55,378 nucleotides of DNA from Bacillota bacterium. GTDB lineage: Bacteria > Bacillota > Limnochordia > Darwinibacteriales > Darwinibacteriaceae. Below are positions 1 to 8,871 of this stretch, piece by piece. Under the pieces are notes generated by a model that did not search any database, had not been told where the DNA came from, and saw nothing but the letters and a program-made list of their open reading frames with translations. A program made the position numbers and the translations under genes. Location of the stretch: positions 1-55,378 of the forward strand of contig DURQ01000040.1 in assembly GCA_012840725.1 (NCBI GenBank), given 5' to 3'. How positions within the stretch are numbered: position 1 is the stretch's first letter; every line of letters begins with the position of its first letter.

Positions 1-60
1 CTCCAAGATCTGGTTATCGATCTCCGTCAGGCTGCTTCTCAGTTCACCTAGTTCCTTCAC
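1..60 (-). CDS. Chorismate mutase (AroQ type), N-terminal fragment
   Basis: Only the first 20 codons lie in the window; the gene continues beyond base 1. The minus strand reads VKELGELRSSLTEIDNQILE from a GTG at 60-58. The pattern LRxxLxxIDxQIL is the start of helix 1 of AroQ-class chorismate mutases, which convert chorismate to prephenate. The GTG overlaps the aroC stop as GTGA, and a GGAGG-like SD lies within the end of aroC, so translation is probably coupled. Whether the protein is a stand-alone mutase or is fused to prephenate dehydratase, prephenate dehydrogenase or DAHP synthase cannot be seen. Confidence 0.75.
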   Translation of the reverse strand, partial: MKELGELRSSLTEIDNQILE

Positions 61-1184
61 TGCCCCTCACCCTCCTCCGTTGGTTTTGCCGTCACTCCAT
101 AGGATCCGAGCATCAGATCAAGCACAGCAACTCCCAAAGCAGCCTCCACCACCGGCAGAACCCGCGGCACCAAGCAGGGATCATGCCGTCCGGTGATCAT
201 CAGCTCCTTCTCGCACTTCGCCTCCAGGTCTATGGTCTGCTGAGGATGGCCGATGGATGGCGTCGGTTTGACCGCCACATTGACCACCACGGGCATACCG
301 TTTGTGATCCCGCCGCTCAATCCGCCGTCGTTGTTGCTGCGCGTGCGCACACGGCCGTCTTCCAGGCAGAAGGTATCGTTGTTCTCCGAACCCTTCCGGG
401 AGGAGACTGCGAAACCAGCTCCGAAAGAAACTCCCTTTACCGCAGGTATCCCAAACAGGATAGAGGCCACCCTGTTCTCCACCCCACCGAAGATCGGATC
501 TCCCAATCCCGGCGGCAGGTCGAAAACGAAGGCCTGCACCTGCCCCCCTAAGGAATCTCCCCCGGCCCGGGCTTCGGCGATAGCTGCGACCATCTCCTGG
601 CCGCGCCCCTCGTCCAGAACGGGGAGCTCCTTGCCCCAAAGACCGAGAAGCGCCTCAGTGTCCGGCCGCGCCAGATCCACAGCCGCGTCTTCCACATCTC
701 CGATCCGGGCGATGCGGGCAGCAACACTGATGCCGCGGCGCGCCAGGATCTGCAGGCAGATCGCCCCTGCGAGGCACAGGGGTGCCGTAAGCCGGCCGGA
801 GAAATGACCTCCCCCCCGAGGGTCGTTAGCCCCTGCGTAGCGTATGCCGCCCGTGTAGTCTGCATGGCTCGGCCTGGGCATATGCTGGAACTCAGAGTAA
901 TCCTGGGAACGAACATCCTGGTTGGGAAGGAGTGCACAGAGGGGTGTTCCGGTTGTCCGCCCCTGGTAGAAACCGGAAACGATGGCAAAGGCGTCGTCTT
1001 CCCGCCTGGTTGTTGACCACGGTGCCCGGCTGGGAGATCGTCTCTTGAGGAAGGACCGAACTAGTTCCAGGTCCAGTTCTTCTCCGGGCGGAAGCCCGTC
1101 CAGCACAGCGCCGATCTGTTCTCCATGGGCTTCTCCAAAGATGGTTAACCTGAGATGTTCACCCCAGCTAGATCCCACGCGCAT
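57..1184 (-). CDS. aroC: Chorismate synthase
   Basis: Converts 5-enolpyruvylshikimate-3-phosphate to chorismate, the last step of the shikimate pathway, using reduced FMN. About 375 aa, normal for the family. Visible signatures are FGEAHG near residue 17, the RPSHADYTGG segment near 105, GGHFSGR near 125, and RSNNDGGLSGGITNGMP near 283. The usual first motif GESHG reads GEAHG here. An ATG at 1184 abuts a GGGAGGGG SD; the in-frame GTG two codons later (1178) has better SD spacing, so the start is uncertain by two residues. The gene overlaps the 3' end of aroA by 17 bp and the start of the chorismate mutase gene by 3 bp. Confidence 0.97.
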   Translation of the reverse strand: MRVGSSWGEHLRLTIFGEAHGEQIGAVLDGLPPGEELDLELVRSFLKRRSPSRAPWSTTRREDDAFAIVSGFYQGRTTGTPLCALLPNQDVRSQDYSEFQHMPRPSHADYTGGIRYAGANDPRGGGHFSGRLTAPLCLAGAICLQILARRGISVAARIARIGDVEDAAVDLARPDTEALLGLWGKELPVLDEGRGQEMVAAIAEARAGGDSLGGQVQAFVFDLPPGLGDPIFGGVENRVASILFGIPAVKGVSFGAGFAVSSRKGSENNDTFCLEDGRVRTRSNNDGGLSGGITNGMPVVVNVAVKPTPSIGHPQQTIDLEAKCEKELMITGRHDPCLVPRVLPVVEAALGVAVLDLMLGSYGVTAKPTEEGEGQ

Positions 1185-2373
1185 CCCCTCCCAGACGCTT
1201 CAGTTCCTGGAAAAACCCAGGGTACGACTTGGCCACCGCTTCACTTCCCAGAATCCGGACTCCCGCTGCGCTGTCCAAGGCCGCGATGGCCGCAGCCATG
1301 GCTATGCGGTGATCGGCATGGGAATCAACCGTTCCACCCCTCAACTGCCGCCCTCCATGGATGATCAGAGCACCTTGGTCCGGGGAAATACGCGCGCCCA
1401 GGCGGCTGAGCATCTCGGTGGTAGTCAGCAGTCGATCGCTCTCCTTGAGGCGCAGGCGCTCAGCTTCAGTGATGATGGTTATGCCAGGGCGGGCACAGGC
1501 AGCGACAGCCAGGATCGGCACCAGATCGGGGATCTGAGCTGCACTGATCCGCAGATCGCCTAAAGGGGCGGCGGCCATCTCGGCGAGGATGGGCACGATG
1601 GCCCGGTCGCCCTGCAGACTGCTGGGCAAAAGCCCGTCTACCTCCAGATAGTGTCCGAGGAACTTAGCGACCAGCCAGAAGGCTGCCTGGGAGTAGTCTG
1701 CTTCCACAAAAGGCGGCACGGCCGGCCTCCGGTATACCTGCCTTCCTGGGACTCGCCAGCCAGCGCCGGGGATGTCCTCCACAGCGATCCCAAACTCCGC
1801 CAAGACTGACTTGGTGAGCTCCACATAGGGAGCCGACTGAAGAGGTGAAGTGAGGATGACCGTGCTGTCCTCAACCAAGAGGGGCAGGGCGAGAAGCAGT
1901 CCCGTTATGTACTGGGAACTCACATCTCCCGGGACCTGGAAGACTCCACCCCGCAGCCTGCCCTCCACTCTCACGGGCAGGCTTGCCGGACCTTGAAAAC
2001 TCAAACGGACCCCCCTGCCGCCCAGGATCTCACCGTACTCCCGCAGGGGGCGCCGGGCTAGTCCGCTGCTGCCAACAAAGAGGGCGCTGCGCCCCAGAGC
2101 GGCCGCCACCGGCAGCAGAAAGCGCAGAGTGGAAGCGGAATCGCGGCAGTCCAGGATCACTGGCTCGGGCCCGGCAGTCAAAAGGGCCCGCAGACAGGCT
2201 TTGGTCGCTTCCAGGTCCTGCCCCAGCTCGCCTCCGAGCCCCCACCGTTCAACTTCCTGCTGCGGCAGTCCGGAGAGTGCAGCGCCGATGAGCACCCGGT
2301 GCGCTATGCTCTTAGACGGAGGCGGCACGACCCGACCCTGGAGGCGTGATGGGCCCACAAACACTTCTGCCAC
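1168..2373 (-). CDS. aroA: 3-phosphoshikimate 1-carboxyvinyltransferase (EPSP synthase)
   Basis: Joins shikimate-3-phosphate and phosphoenolpyruvate to give EPSP. 401 aa, slightly shorter than the usual 420-450. The N-terminal PPPSKSIAHR motif carries the substrate-binding Lys and Ser. GDVSSQYITGLLLALPLL and the C-terminal ERLRLKESDRL and HADHRIAMA segments are typical of the family. The usual LPGDKSISHR is replaced by PPPSKSIAHR, and a compact N-terminus suggests the class II or clostridial subgroup, which is my inference. The start is GTG with GGAGGTG about eight bases upstream. Only 3 bp separate it from aroE-aroK upstream, and it overlaps aroC downstream. Confidence 0.96.
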   Translation of the reverse strand: MAEVFVGPSRLQGRVVPPPSKSIAHRVLIGAALSGLPQQEVERWGLGGELGQDLEATKACLRALLTAGPEPVILDCRDSASTLRFLLPVAAALGRSALFVGSSGLARRPLREYGEILGGRGVRLSFQGPASLPVRVEGRLRGGVFQVPGDVSSQYITGLLLALPLLVEDSTVILTSPLQSAPYVELTKSVLAEFGIAVEDIPGAGWRVPGRQVYRRPAVPPFVEADYSQAAFWLVAKFLGHYLEVDGLLPSSLQGDRAIVPILAEMAAAPLGDLRISAAQIPDLVPILAVAACARPGITIITEAERLRLKESDRLLTTTEMLSRLGARISPDQGALIIHGGRQLRGGTVDSHADHRIAMAAAIAALDSAAGVRILGSEAVAKSYPGFFQELKRLGGDARGI

Positions 2374-2376
2374 GCC

Positions 2377-3714
2377 CTACACCTCCAGTTCGAAAGCGGC
2401 GAGAATATCCCGCACCACGTCGATGTCCTGCTGCTCGCCATTCACCCGCAGGTCTGCTGCGGCGGCATAGAGAGGCAGGCGGCGCTGGTAAAGGGCCTCA
2501 GCGGCCTCAGCCCCGCCTTTGAGCAGGGGTCGGTCACCCTGCCCGGCGCAGCGGGCGAGAGCTGTTTCCAGGGAGATATCAAGATGGATGATCAGTCCCC
2601 CCGCCGAGTGCACCAAGCTGGCGGCGCCTTGCTGAACCAAAGCGCCTCCTCCCGCGGCCAGGACGAGCGGTCCCGGACGCTTCAGCTCAGCAGCGAGGCA
2701 CTCGCGCTCAACGTTCCGGAAGGCCTGCTCTCCCCAGCGGGTGAAAACCTCCGGGATGCTCAAGCCAACCTCAGCCTCCACTGCTTGATCAAGGTCGACA
2801 AAGGGCATTTTCAGGCGTTCAGCCAAGAGCCCGCCGATGTGGGTTTTCCCCGCGCCCATGAAACCGCTGAGCACAAGCTTTACGGGGCTGTGCCTCAGCA
2901 CTTCCAAGGCCAGTTCCTTCCGGACAGCCTCAAGTTGACCCTGAAGGAGGTTGAAATCCACCTGTGGATTCCAGATCTTCTGGGCGGCCACGGCCTGCTC
3001 AAAGAGCATGCCCAGGCCCCCTCGGGCCCACAGGCCGAGTGTCTTGGCCTTCAGCACCAAACGGGTTGCGGCCGGGTTGTAGACGGTATCGAAGACGGCT
3101 TGCGCGCTGGCGATCTGTTCAGGACTCAAGGGCAGGCCAGCAACATGGGGCCACATGCCCAGGGGCGTACCGTTGAGAAAGACTTCGCAAGAATCCGCGG
3201 TATAGAAGTCTTCACACCGAACGTGCTGAGCGCCCTGCTTGCGAACCACTGCTGCCAGTTCTTCGGCCTGCTCTCGCCGGCGGGCACGGATCACCACTTC
3301 CCTGGCGCCCGCGCGGACAGCTTCCACGGCAAGCACTCTGGCGGCTCCGCCGGCGCCCAGTACGCAGACCTGCCTGCCCTCCAGCGGAACACGGCAGGCG
3401 CGGAAGCCTGCCCCATCGGTATTGTGCCCCATGCCCTGGTGGACAGTGTTCACCGCCCCATAAAGCTGAGCCGAGGGAGCCAGACCCCGCAGAAAGGGCA
3501 GCACTGCCTGTTTGTAGGGGATGGTCACGTTCACCCCGTCGAGCTGACCAAGGAGCGCAGGCAGCTTCTCGGACAGCTCATGCCTTTCCAGCTCGTATAA
3601 CCTGTACTCTCCTCTGATCCCCGCCGCCTGCATGATCCGCCCATGGATAAAGGGCGAAAGACTGTGCTCCAGAGGACAGCCGATCAGTCCGTAGCGGCGC
3701 AGATTGCTCGACAC
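2377..3714 (-). CDS. aroE-aroK: Bifunctional shikimate dehydrogenase - shikimate kinase fusion
   Basis: A single 445-aa frame carries two shikimate enzymes. Residues 1-265 are AroE: SLSP at 18-21 (shikimate site), NVTIPYK at 62-68 with the catalytic Lys68, NTDG at 98-101 and the NADPH loop GAGGAAR at 120-126. Residues 278-445 are AroK: P-loop GFMGAGKT at 284-291, FVDLD at 305-309, AAGGGAL at 354-360 and the lid DRPLL at 394-398. The protein would make shikimate from 3-dehydroshikimate and phosphorylate it. The linker, about 12 residues, shows no stop or frameshift. The start is GTG with GAGGAGG seven bases upstream, 17 bp after the M3 peptidase gene. The P-loop ends KT where many AroK proteins have KS or KST, which should still bind Mg-ATP. 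Confidence 0.94.
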   Translation of the reverse strand: MSSNLRRYGLIGCPLEHSLSPFIHGRIMQAAGIRGEYRLYELERHELSEKLPALLGQLDGVNVTIPYKQAVLPFLRGLAPSAQLYGAVNTVHQGMGHNTDGAGFRACRVPLEGRQVCVLGAGGAARVLAVEAVRAGAREVVIRARRREQAEELAAVVRKQGAQHVRCEDFYTADSCEVFLNGTPLGMWPHVAGLPLSPEQIASAQAVFDTVYNPAATRLVLKAKTLGLWARGGLGMLFEQAVAAQKIWNPQVDFNLLQGQLEAVRKELALEVLRHSPVKLVLSGFMGAGKTHIGGLLAERLKMPFVDLDQAVEAEVGLSIPEVFTRWGEQAFRNVERECLAAELKRPGPLVLAAGGGALVQQGAASLVHSAGGLIIHLDISLETALARCAGQGDRPLLKGGAEAAEALYQRRLPLYAAAADLRVNGEQQDIDVVRDILAAFELEV

Positions 3715-3731
3715 AAAACGCCCTCCTCAGG

Positions 3732-5510
3732 TCATTCGCTGAGGCGCAAGAACTCCTGCACATCGGCAACGGTCAAGCGCACCGCGTCCTCCCAGAAGTC
3801 GGGCTTGGTCAGGTCCACACCAAGGTGCTTCTTGGCCAGGTCTTCCACGGTCATGCGGGCCGTATCACCCAGCAGGGCGCGGTACTTCCCGGCGAAACTC
3901 GTGCCTTCCTCCTTAGCCCGTGCATAGACCCCCGAACTGAAGAGATAGCCGAAGGTGTAGGGGAAGTTGTAGAAGGGCGTCCGGGTGATGTAGAAGTGCA
4001 GCTTGGAAGCCCAGAAGTGCGGATGGTATTCCTTCAGGCAGTCCAGGAAAGCTTCTTTCTGCGCCTGAAGCATCAGCTCGCTTAGCTCGGCCGCGCTGAC
4101 CATGCTCTTCTGCCGGGCTGCGTAGAACCTGGTTTCAAAGAGGAACCGGGAATGGATGTCCATGAAAAAGGCCACGCCGCGCCCGATCTTGTCCTCGAGC
4201 ATGGCCAGCTTCTCATCGGGATCTGCCGCCGCTTGGATCGCTCCGTCCACCACAAGCAGCTCGTTGAAGGTGGAAGCTGTCTCGGCTACGTTCATCGCGT
4301 AGCGGCGCCGGAACATGGGTTCGTCCTTGAGCACAAAGCCATGATAGGCGTGGCCGAGTTCGTGGGCGAGCGTTCCCACACTGTCCATCGTCCCCGAATA
4401 AGTCATGAACACCCGCGACTCTTTGCTCACAGGGAAAGAGGTGCAGAAGGCGCCGGGGCGCTTGCCGCCCCTGTCCTCCGCCTCCACCCAGCTGCTTTGG
4501 AGGGCCTTTTGAGTGAACTCGGCAATCTCGGGGCTGAACCTGCCCAGCTGCTCCACAACAAAGGCCGCCCCTTCTTCAAAGGGGATCTTCTTTCCGGCAG
4601 CACCTAAAGGAGCATTGAGGTCATACCAGGCGATGCGGTCCAGGCCCAGAAGCTGCGCCTTGCGCTCCAGGTACTTGACCAGATAGGGCTTGCCGCCCTG
4701 CACCGCAGCCCACATAGCTTCCAGGGTATCCCGCTGCATACGGTTGATCTGCAGAGGCTCGTCCAGCACATCGCCCCAGCCGCGGTTCTTGTAGAGGTTG
4801 AGGCGGAAGCCGGCGATATGGTTTAGGACACTGGCAAAGAGCTCCTCTTCCCCTGTCCAGGCCTGCTCGTACTTGCTGAAAACCTGCCGGCGCAGCTCTG
4901 GGTTGGGATCGGACAGCATGTTAGCCGCCTGTCCCATGGACAGCTTCTTGAGAGCGCCGTCCTTCTCCACTTCGATGCTCATCCTGCCGACCAGAGTGTA
5001 GTAAAGTTGAGACCAGGCATGGTAGCCATCCACCGCGAGATCGGTGGCCAAATTCTCCCGCAGCGGATCCATCTGAAGCTTGGCACGCTCGCGCCGTTCG
5101 TTGAGGTAGAACTCGACCTCAGCGAGTTGCGGATCCTGAAGGAGCTCCTGCCACCTCTCCTCGGGGATGCTCACCCAGAGGTGGTCGATTCCCGTCTGCA
5201 CCGCGGCCAGGGCGGCGCTGATCTGCCCGAGATCGCCCTCAAGCAGGCGCGCCTGGGCATCGTGTACATTCTGCGACGTTAAGCAGCCCACGAAAGCGGA
5301 GCACTGAGTGAACTGCATGGCAATTTCCTGCAGCTCGCCGATGAGCTGCTGGAACTGCTCAACGGAAAGCTCAGCCGTCAGGCTCTGGGCCCACTGCTGC
5401 AGCTTGGCAGCGCGCTCCTTAATCTCTTCCATCTGCTGACGGAGCTGTGGCGAGGAACTGCCTCCTGGAAAGATGCTCTCAAGATCCCAATTCTGGCTTA
5501 ACCTGTTCAT
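3732..5510 (-). CDS. M3-family oligoendopeptidase (PepF-like)
   Basis: Zinc metallopeptidase of the oligoendopeptidase F/thimet family, expected to cut short peptides in the cytoplasm. About 592 aa. The zinc site HELGH is at residues 383-387, with the third ligand Glu in the NVAETASTFNE segment some 25 residues on. There is no signal peptide. I chose the ATG at 5510 because AAAGGAG precedes it by seven bases; a TTG at 5528 in the same frame would overlap tnaA. It lies 14 bp after tnaA and 17 bp before aroE-aroK, so it appears to be an operon member. A second, more typical PepF is encoded at 28650-30452. Confidence 0.9.
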   Translation of the reverse strand: MNRLSQNWDLESIFPGGSSSPQLRQQMEEIKERAAKLQQWAQSLTAELSVEQFQQLIGELQEIAMQFTQCSAFVGCLTSQNVHDAQARLLEGDLGQISAALAAVQTGIDHLWVSIPEERWQELLQDPQLAEVEFYLNERRERAKLQMDPLRENLATDLAVDGYHAWSQLYYTLVGRMSIEVEKDGALKKLSMGQAANMLSDPNPELRRQVFSKYEQAWTGEEELFASVLNHIAGFRLNLYKNRGWGDVLDEPLQINRMQRDTLEAMWAAVQGGKPYLVKYLERKAQLLGLDRIAWYDLNAPLGAAGKKIPFEEGAAFVVEQLGRFSPEIAEFTQKALQSSWVEAEDRGGKRPGAFCTSFPVSKESRVFMTYSGTMDSVGTLAHELGHAYHGFVLKDEPMFRRRYAMNVAETASTFNELLVVDGAIQAAADPDEKLAMLEDKIGRGVAFFMDIHSRFLFETRFYAARQKSMVSAAELSELMLQAQKEAFLDCLKEYHPHFWASKLHFYITRTPFYNFPYTFGYLFSSGVYARAKEEGTSFAGKYRALLGDTARMTVEDLAKKHLGVDLTKPDFWEDAVRLTVADVQEFLRLSE

Positions 5511-5524
5511 AATTCTCTCCTTTC

Positions 5525-6904
5525 TCAATCCACGAGCCTGAAGCGGGCAGTAAAGTGCCGCAGTATCGGTGGTTCATACTCAAAGGCTACGCCCTTGATC
5601 ATTTCCTTTTGGGCGCAGACCTTGATCACAGAGTCTGCAATGTACCGCATGTGGTTGTCGGTGTATGTCCGTCGGGGGATCGTCAGCCGCAGCAGCTCAA
5701 GCTCGGCCAGGCCGTCCTCCCCCGTATCTGGATCGCGGCCGTAGAGCAGAGAACCGATCTCCACTGCCCGGATCCCGCTTTCCCTGTACAGCGCCACCGC
5801 GAAGGCATGGGCCGGAAACTGGGCCTTGGGCACCTCGGGCAGGATGCGCCCGACATCCACAAACACGGCATGTCCGCCGATAGGCGACTGCACCGGGACT
5901 CCTGCCTGCTGGAGCTGCTTGCCGAGGAGCTCCACCTGGCCGATGCGCTGACGGAGGTAGTCTTCCTGCACTACCTCTTTCAGTCCGATAGCGAGGGCTT
6001 CCATGTCCCGCCCGGCGAGGCCGCCGTAGGTAGGAAAGCCTTCGTAAGGAACGAGCAGGGCCTGGCATCCTCGGAAGATTTCTTCATCTTCCTTAACAGC
6101 CAGAACACCGCCGATGTTCACCAAACCGTCCTTCTTGGCGCTCATGGTCAGTATGTCCCCGTATGAGAACATCTCCCTAACGATTTCGGGGATCGTGCGC
6201 TGCCCGCAGCCCGCCTCCCGCTGCTTTATGAAGTAGGCGTTTTCGGCAAAGCGAGCACTGTCGATGATCACCGGGATGCCGTATCTCTTCGCCAGGGTGT
6301 AGGCGCCGCGCATGTTCTCAAGGGACACGGGCTGTCCGCCAGCGCTGTTGCAGGTCACGGTAGTGATGATGGCAGCTACCGACTGGGCCCCGTGTTCCTC
6401 GACAAACCGCTCCATGGCCCTCAGATCGAAGTTCCCTTTGAAGGGATATTCCGTGACCGTATCCAGCGCCTCTGGGGTGATGAAGTCTACGGCCCGGGCT
6501 CCGGCCAGCTCAATGTGGGCCTTCGTTGTGTCAAAGTGCATGTTCCCCAGGACGAACTTCCCGCCGCGGCGGCGCACCAAGTACGGGATGATCACCTGTT
6601 CAGCTCCCCTGCCCTGGTGCGTGGGCATGATGTACTTGTATCCTGTGAGCTCCTGAACGGTTTCTTCCAAATGGTAGAAATTGCGGCTTCCGGCATAGGA
6701 TTCATCACCTAACATGAGGCCGGCCCACTGCCGGTCGCTCATGGCGCCGGTGCCGCTGTCTGTGAGCAGATCTATGTAAACGTGTTCACTACGCAGCAAA
6801 AACGGGTTGTACCCCGCTTCGGCAATGCGTTTTTCCCTGGCTGGACGATCCAAAAGGGTGATGGGTTCTACCATCTTGATGCGAAACGGCTCCGGTTGAT
6901 ACAT
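5525..6904 (-). CDS. tnaA: Tryptophanase
   Basis: PLP enzyme that cleaves L-tryptophan to indole, pyruvate and ammonia. 459 aa against 471 for the E. coli enzyme. The PLP lysine is in SAKKD at 255-259. The close relative tyrosine phenol-lyase is disfavoured by three positions: Asp in HFDTT (125), AVEIG at 380-384 instead of a MERG-type sequence, and His450 in LRHFTA where tyrosine phenol-lyase has Phe. The ATG at 6904 has GGGAGGC about eight bases upstream; longer in-frame extensions upstream look non-coding. No Trp-containing leader peptide like TnaC was found in the 176 bp before it. It heads a run of genes that continues into the shikimate pathway. Confidence 0.93.
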   Translation of the reverse strand: MYQPEPFRIKMVEPITLLDRPAREKRIAEAGYNPFLLRSEHVYIDLLTDSGTGAMSDRQWAGLMLGDESYAGSRNFYHLEETVQELTGYKYIMPTHQGRGAEQVIIPYLVRRRGGKFVLGNMHFDTTKAHIELAGARAVDFITPEALDTVTEYPFKGNFDLRAMERFVEEHGAQSVAAIITTVTCNSAGGQPVSLENMRGAYTLAKRYGIPVIIDSARFAENAYFIKQREAGCGQRTIPEIVREMFSYGDILTMSAKKDGLVNIGGVLAVKEDEEIFRGCQALLVPYEGFPTYGGLAGRDMEALAIGLKEVVQEDYLRQRIGQVELLGKQLQQAGVPVQSPIGGHAVFVDVGRILPEVPKAQFPAHAFAVALYRESGIRAVEIGSLLYGRDPDTGEDGLAELELLRLTIPRRTYTDNHMRYIADSVIKVCAQKEMIKGVAFEYEPPILRHFTARFRLVD

Positions 6905-7004
6905 CAAACAGCCTCCCTCGGCGTTCTGCCGGTTTGTTCCACCGCAATTAACACTATTACTGTCTCTTAACTGGAATCCCTTTCGGGACTTGGTAAAGTT
7001 TTGC

Positions 7005-7033
7005 TTGCCACCAGCTCCAGCCCGTGCTATATT
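7005..7033 (+). promoter_or_regulatory. Sigma-A-type promoter of the ABC exporter operon
   Basis: TTGCCA at 7005-7010, a 17-bp spacer and TATATT at 7028-7033, with an extended TGC just before the -10. It lies about 48 bp before the ATG at 7081, which has AAAGGAGG at 7064-7071. It sits in the divergent region shared with tnaA. No convincing minus-strand promoter for tnaA was found here. Confidence 0.75.
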
Positions 7034-7080
7034 GATAAAAGATGCATTAAGACTATGCAAAGGAAAGGAGGCATCAGAGC

Positions 7081-8871
7081 ATGAAATCCCTGAGGATCTT
7101 GTGGAGCTACATGGCAAACAATCGACTGCTCTACCTGGGAGCGATCCTGTCCGTGGCCTTGGCGGCGCTGGCCAATATCTCCGGTCCGTTAGTGATCCGC
7201 ATCACGATCGACTCGATCATCGGAGATGAACCTGTCGCGGCGCCACCGCTGATACGCAGCTTCGTGGAAAACATAGGCCAAAGATTTTGGGTCCCTGGGA
7301 TAGTGCTGATTGCCATCACTGTATTCCGGGGACTTTTTATGTTCTTGAGAGGAAGGCTTTCTGCCCAGGCCAGTGAAAACATCGCCAAGAATCTGCGCGA
7401 CCGTATCTATGATCACATCCAGCGTCTGCCGTACAAGTATCACAAGGAAGCAGACACCGGGGATCTCATGCAGCGATGCACCTCGGACATAGACACGATC
7501 CGCCGCTTCCTTGGAGTGCAGCTGGTTGAGGTGGGCAGCTGCCTTTCCCTGGTGCTGCTCATCACGGTGATCATGGTGCGCGCCGATCTGCGCATGGCCT
7601 TGATCTCCATGGCTGTAGTTCCCATCTTGTTCACCTTTGCCCTCGTCTTCTTCCGCAAGGTCAAGAAGGCCTTCAAGGAAGCGGACGAAACGGAGGCCCA
7701 GCTCACGTCGGTTCTCCAGGAGAACCTGACTGGAATCCGGGTTGTGCGCGCCTTCCACAACCAGGAGTACGAGATCAAGCGCTTCACAGCCAAAAACGAA
7801 GTACATCGGGACAACGTCTACCACCTGATCTGGCTTTTGGCAGTCTACTGGAGTTCGAGCGACTTCATCGCCTTCTTCCAGATGGGTGTGGTGCTCGTTG
7901 CGGGAGCCTTCTTCGCGTCGAGGGGCGAGATCACCATCGGCACCCTGGTCCTCTTCACCAGCTACACGGGGATGCTGCTCTGGCCCGTTCGCCAGTTGGG
8001 ACGCATCTTGACTGACATGGGGAAAGCACTGGTCTCCGCCGAGAGGCTGCAGGAAGTCTTCAACCAGCCCCGGGAAGTGCTGGAGGAAAATCACAAGAAG
8101 CCCGTAATTCAGGGCAACATCGTCTTTGACAATGTCTCCTTCAGTTATGAACCGGGCCATCCAGTCCTGAAAAACGTGAGCTTCACCATCCTGCCTGGTC
8201 AAACCGTCGGCATCTTGGGCCACACTGGCTCGGGAAAGAGTTCACTAGTGCAGCTCCTGGCCCGCTTGTACGACTACGAGCAGGGGTCGATCAAGATCGA
8301 CGGCGTGGAACTCAAGGACATCGACAAGCGCTGGATCCGCAGGCACGTGGCCGTCGTGCCGCAGGAAGCGTTCTTGTTTGCCAAGACCATCAAGGAGAAC
8401 ATCACCCTGGCGAGCGGCGCCGTCTCCGATGACGAGCTTTATGCCATCTGCCAGGAGGCGGCCATCCATGACGTCATCCTCAGCTTCGAGAAGGGTTATG
8501 ACACTCTCGTGGGTGAACGGGGCATTTCCCTGTCTGGGGGTCAGAAACAGCGTGTTGCCATCGCCCGAGCGCTGATCACCCACAGCCCGATCCTGATCTT
8601 CGATGACTCGTTGAGCGCCGTGGACACGGAAACAGAACTGGCCATCCGTAATGCTCTGCGGAAGCGGGCCCAAAAAGCCACCACTTTCTTGATCTCACAC
8701 CGGGTTTCCAGCCTGTCCAGCGCCGACCTGATCCTGGTGCTGGAAGACGGGGAGATTGTGGAGCGGGGTACCCACACGGAGCTGATGGCACAAAATGGAA
8801 CTTACAGGCGCATCTGGGATATCCAGAACCGCCTCGAAGCTGAGCTTTTGCTTCAGAAGGTAGGTGATTAA
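7081..8871 (+). CDS. Heterodimeric ABC exporter, subunit with degenerate catalytic site
   Basis: 596 aa: an ABC exporter membrane domain with six predicted segments (about 15-310) followed by an ATPase domain (about 340-590). Walker A is GHTGSGKS at 380-387, the signature LSGGQ at 484-488, Walker B ILIFDD at 504-509 and the switch His at 540. The residue after the Walker B Asp is Asp509 instead of the catalytic Glu, as in the degenerate half of heterodimeric multidrug exporters such as BmrC/BmrD, LmrC/LmrD or TM287/288. The partner gene overlaps its 3' end by 8 bp. The substrate cannot be read from sequence; drug, lipid or peptide export are all possible. The start is ATG with a strong SD. 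Confidence 0.93.
   Translation: MKSLRILWSYMANNRLLYLGAILSVALAALANISGPLVIRITIDSIIGDEPVAAPPLIRSFVENIGQRFWVPGIVLIAITVFRGLFMFLRGRLSAQASENIAKNLRDRIYDHIQRLPYKYHKEADTGDLMQRCTSDIDTIRRFLGVQLVEVGSCLSLVLLITVIMVRADLRMALISMAVVPILFTFALVFFRKVKKAFKEADETEAQLTSVLQENLTGIRVVRAFHNQEYEIKRFTAKNEVHRDNVYHLIWLLAVYWSSSDFIAFFQMGVVLVAGAFFASRGEITIGTLVLFTSYTGMLLWPVRQLGRILTDMGKALVSAERLQEVFNQPREVLEENHKKPVIQGNIVFDNVSFSYEPGHPVLKNVSFTILPGQTVGILGHTGSGKSSLVQLLARLYDYEQGSIKIDGVELKDIDKRWIRRHVAVVPQEAFLFAKTIKENITLASGAVSDDELYAICQEAAIHDVILSFEKGYDTLVGERGISLSGGQKQRVAIARALITHSPILIFDDSLSAVDTETELAIRNALRKRAQKATTFLISHRVSSLSSADLILVLEDGEIVERGTHTELMAQNGTYRRIWDIQNRLEAELLLQKVGD

Noticed and set aside
6905-7080. Search for a TnaC-like leader peptide or minus-strand promoter before tnaA
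   Set aside because: No short ORF with a Trp codon and no -35/-10 pair with acceptable spacing was found on the minus strand; only a short TCCC/GGGA dyad is present.
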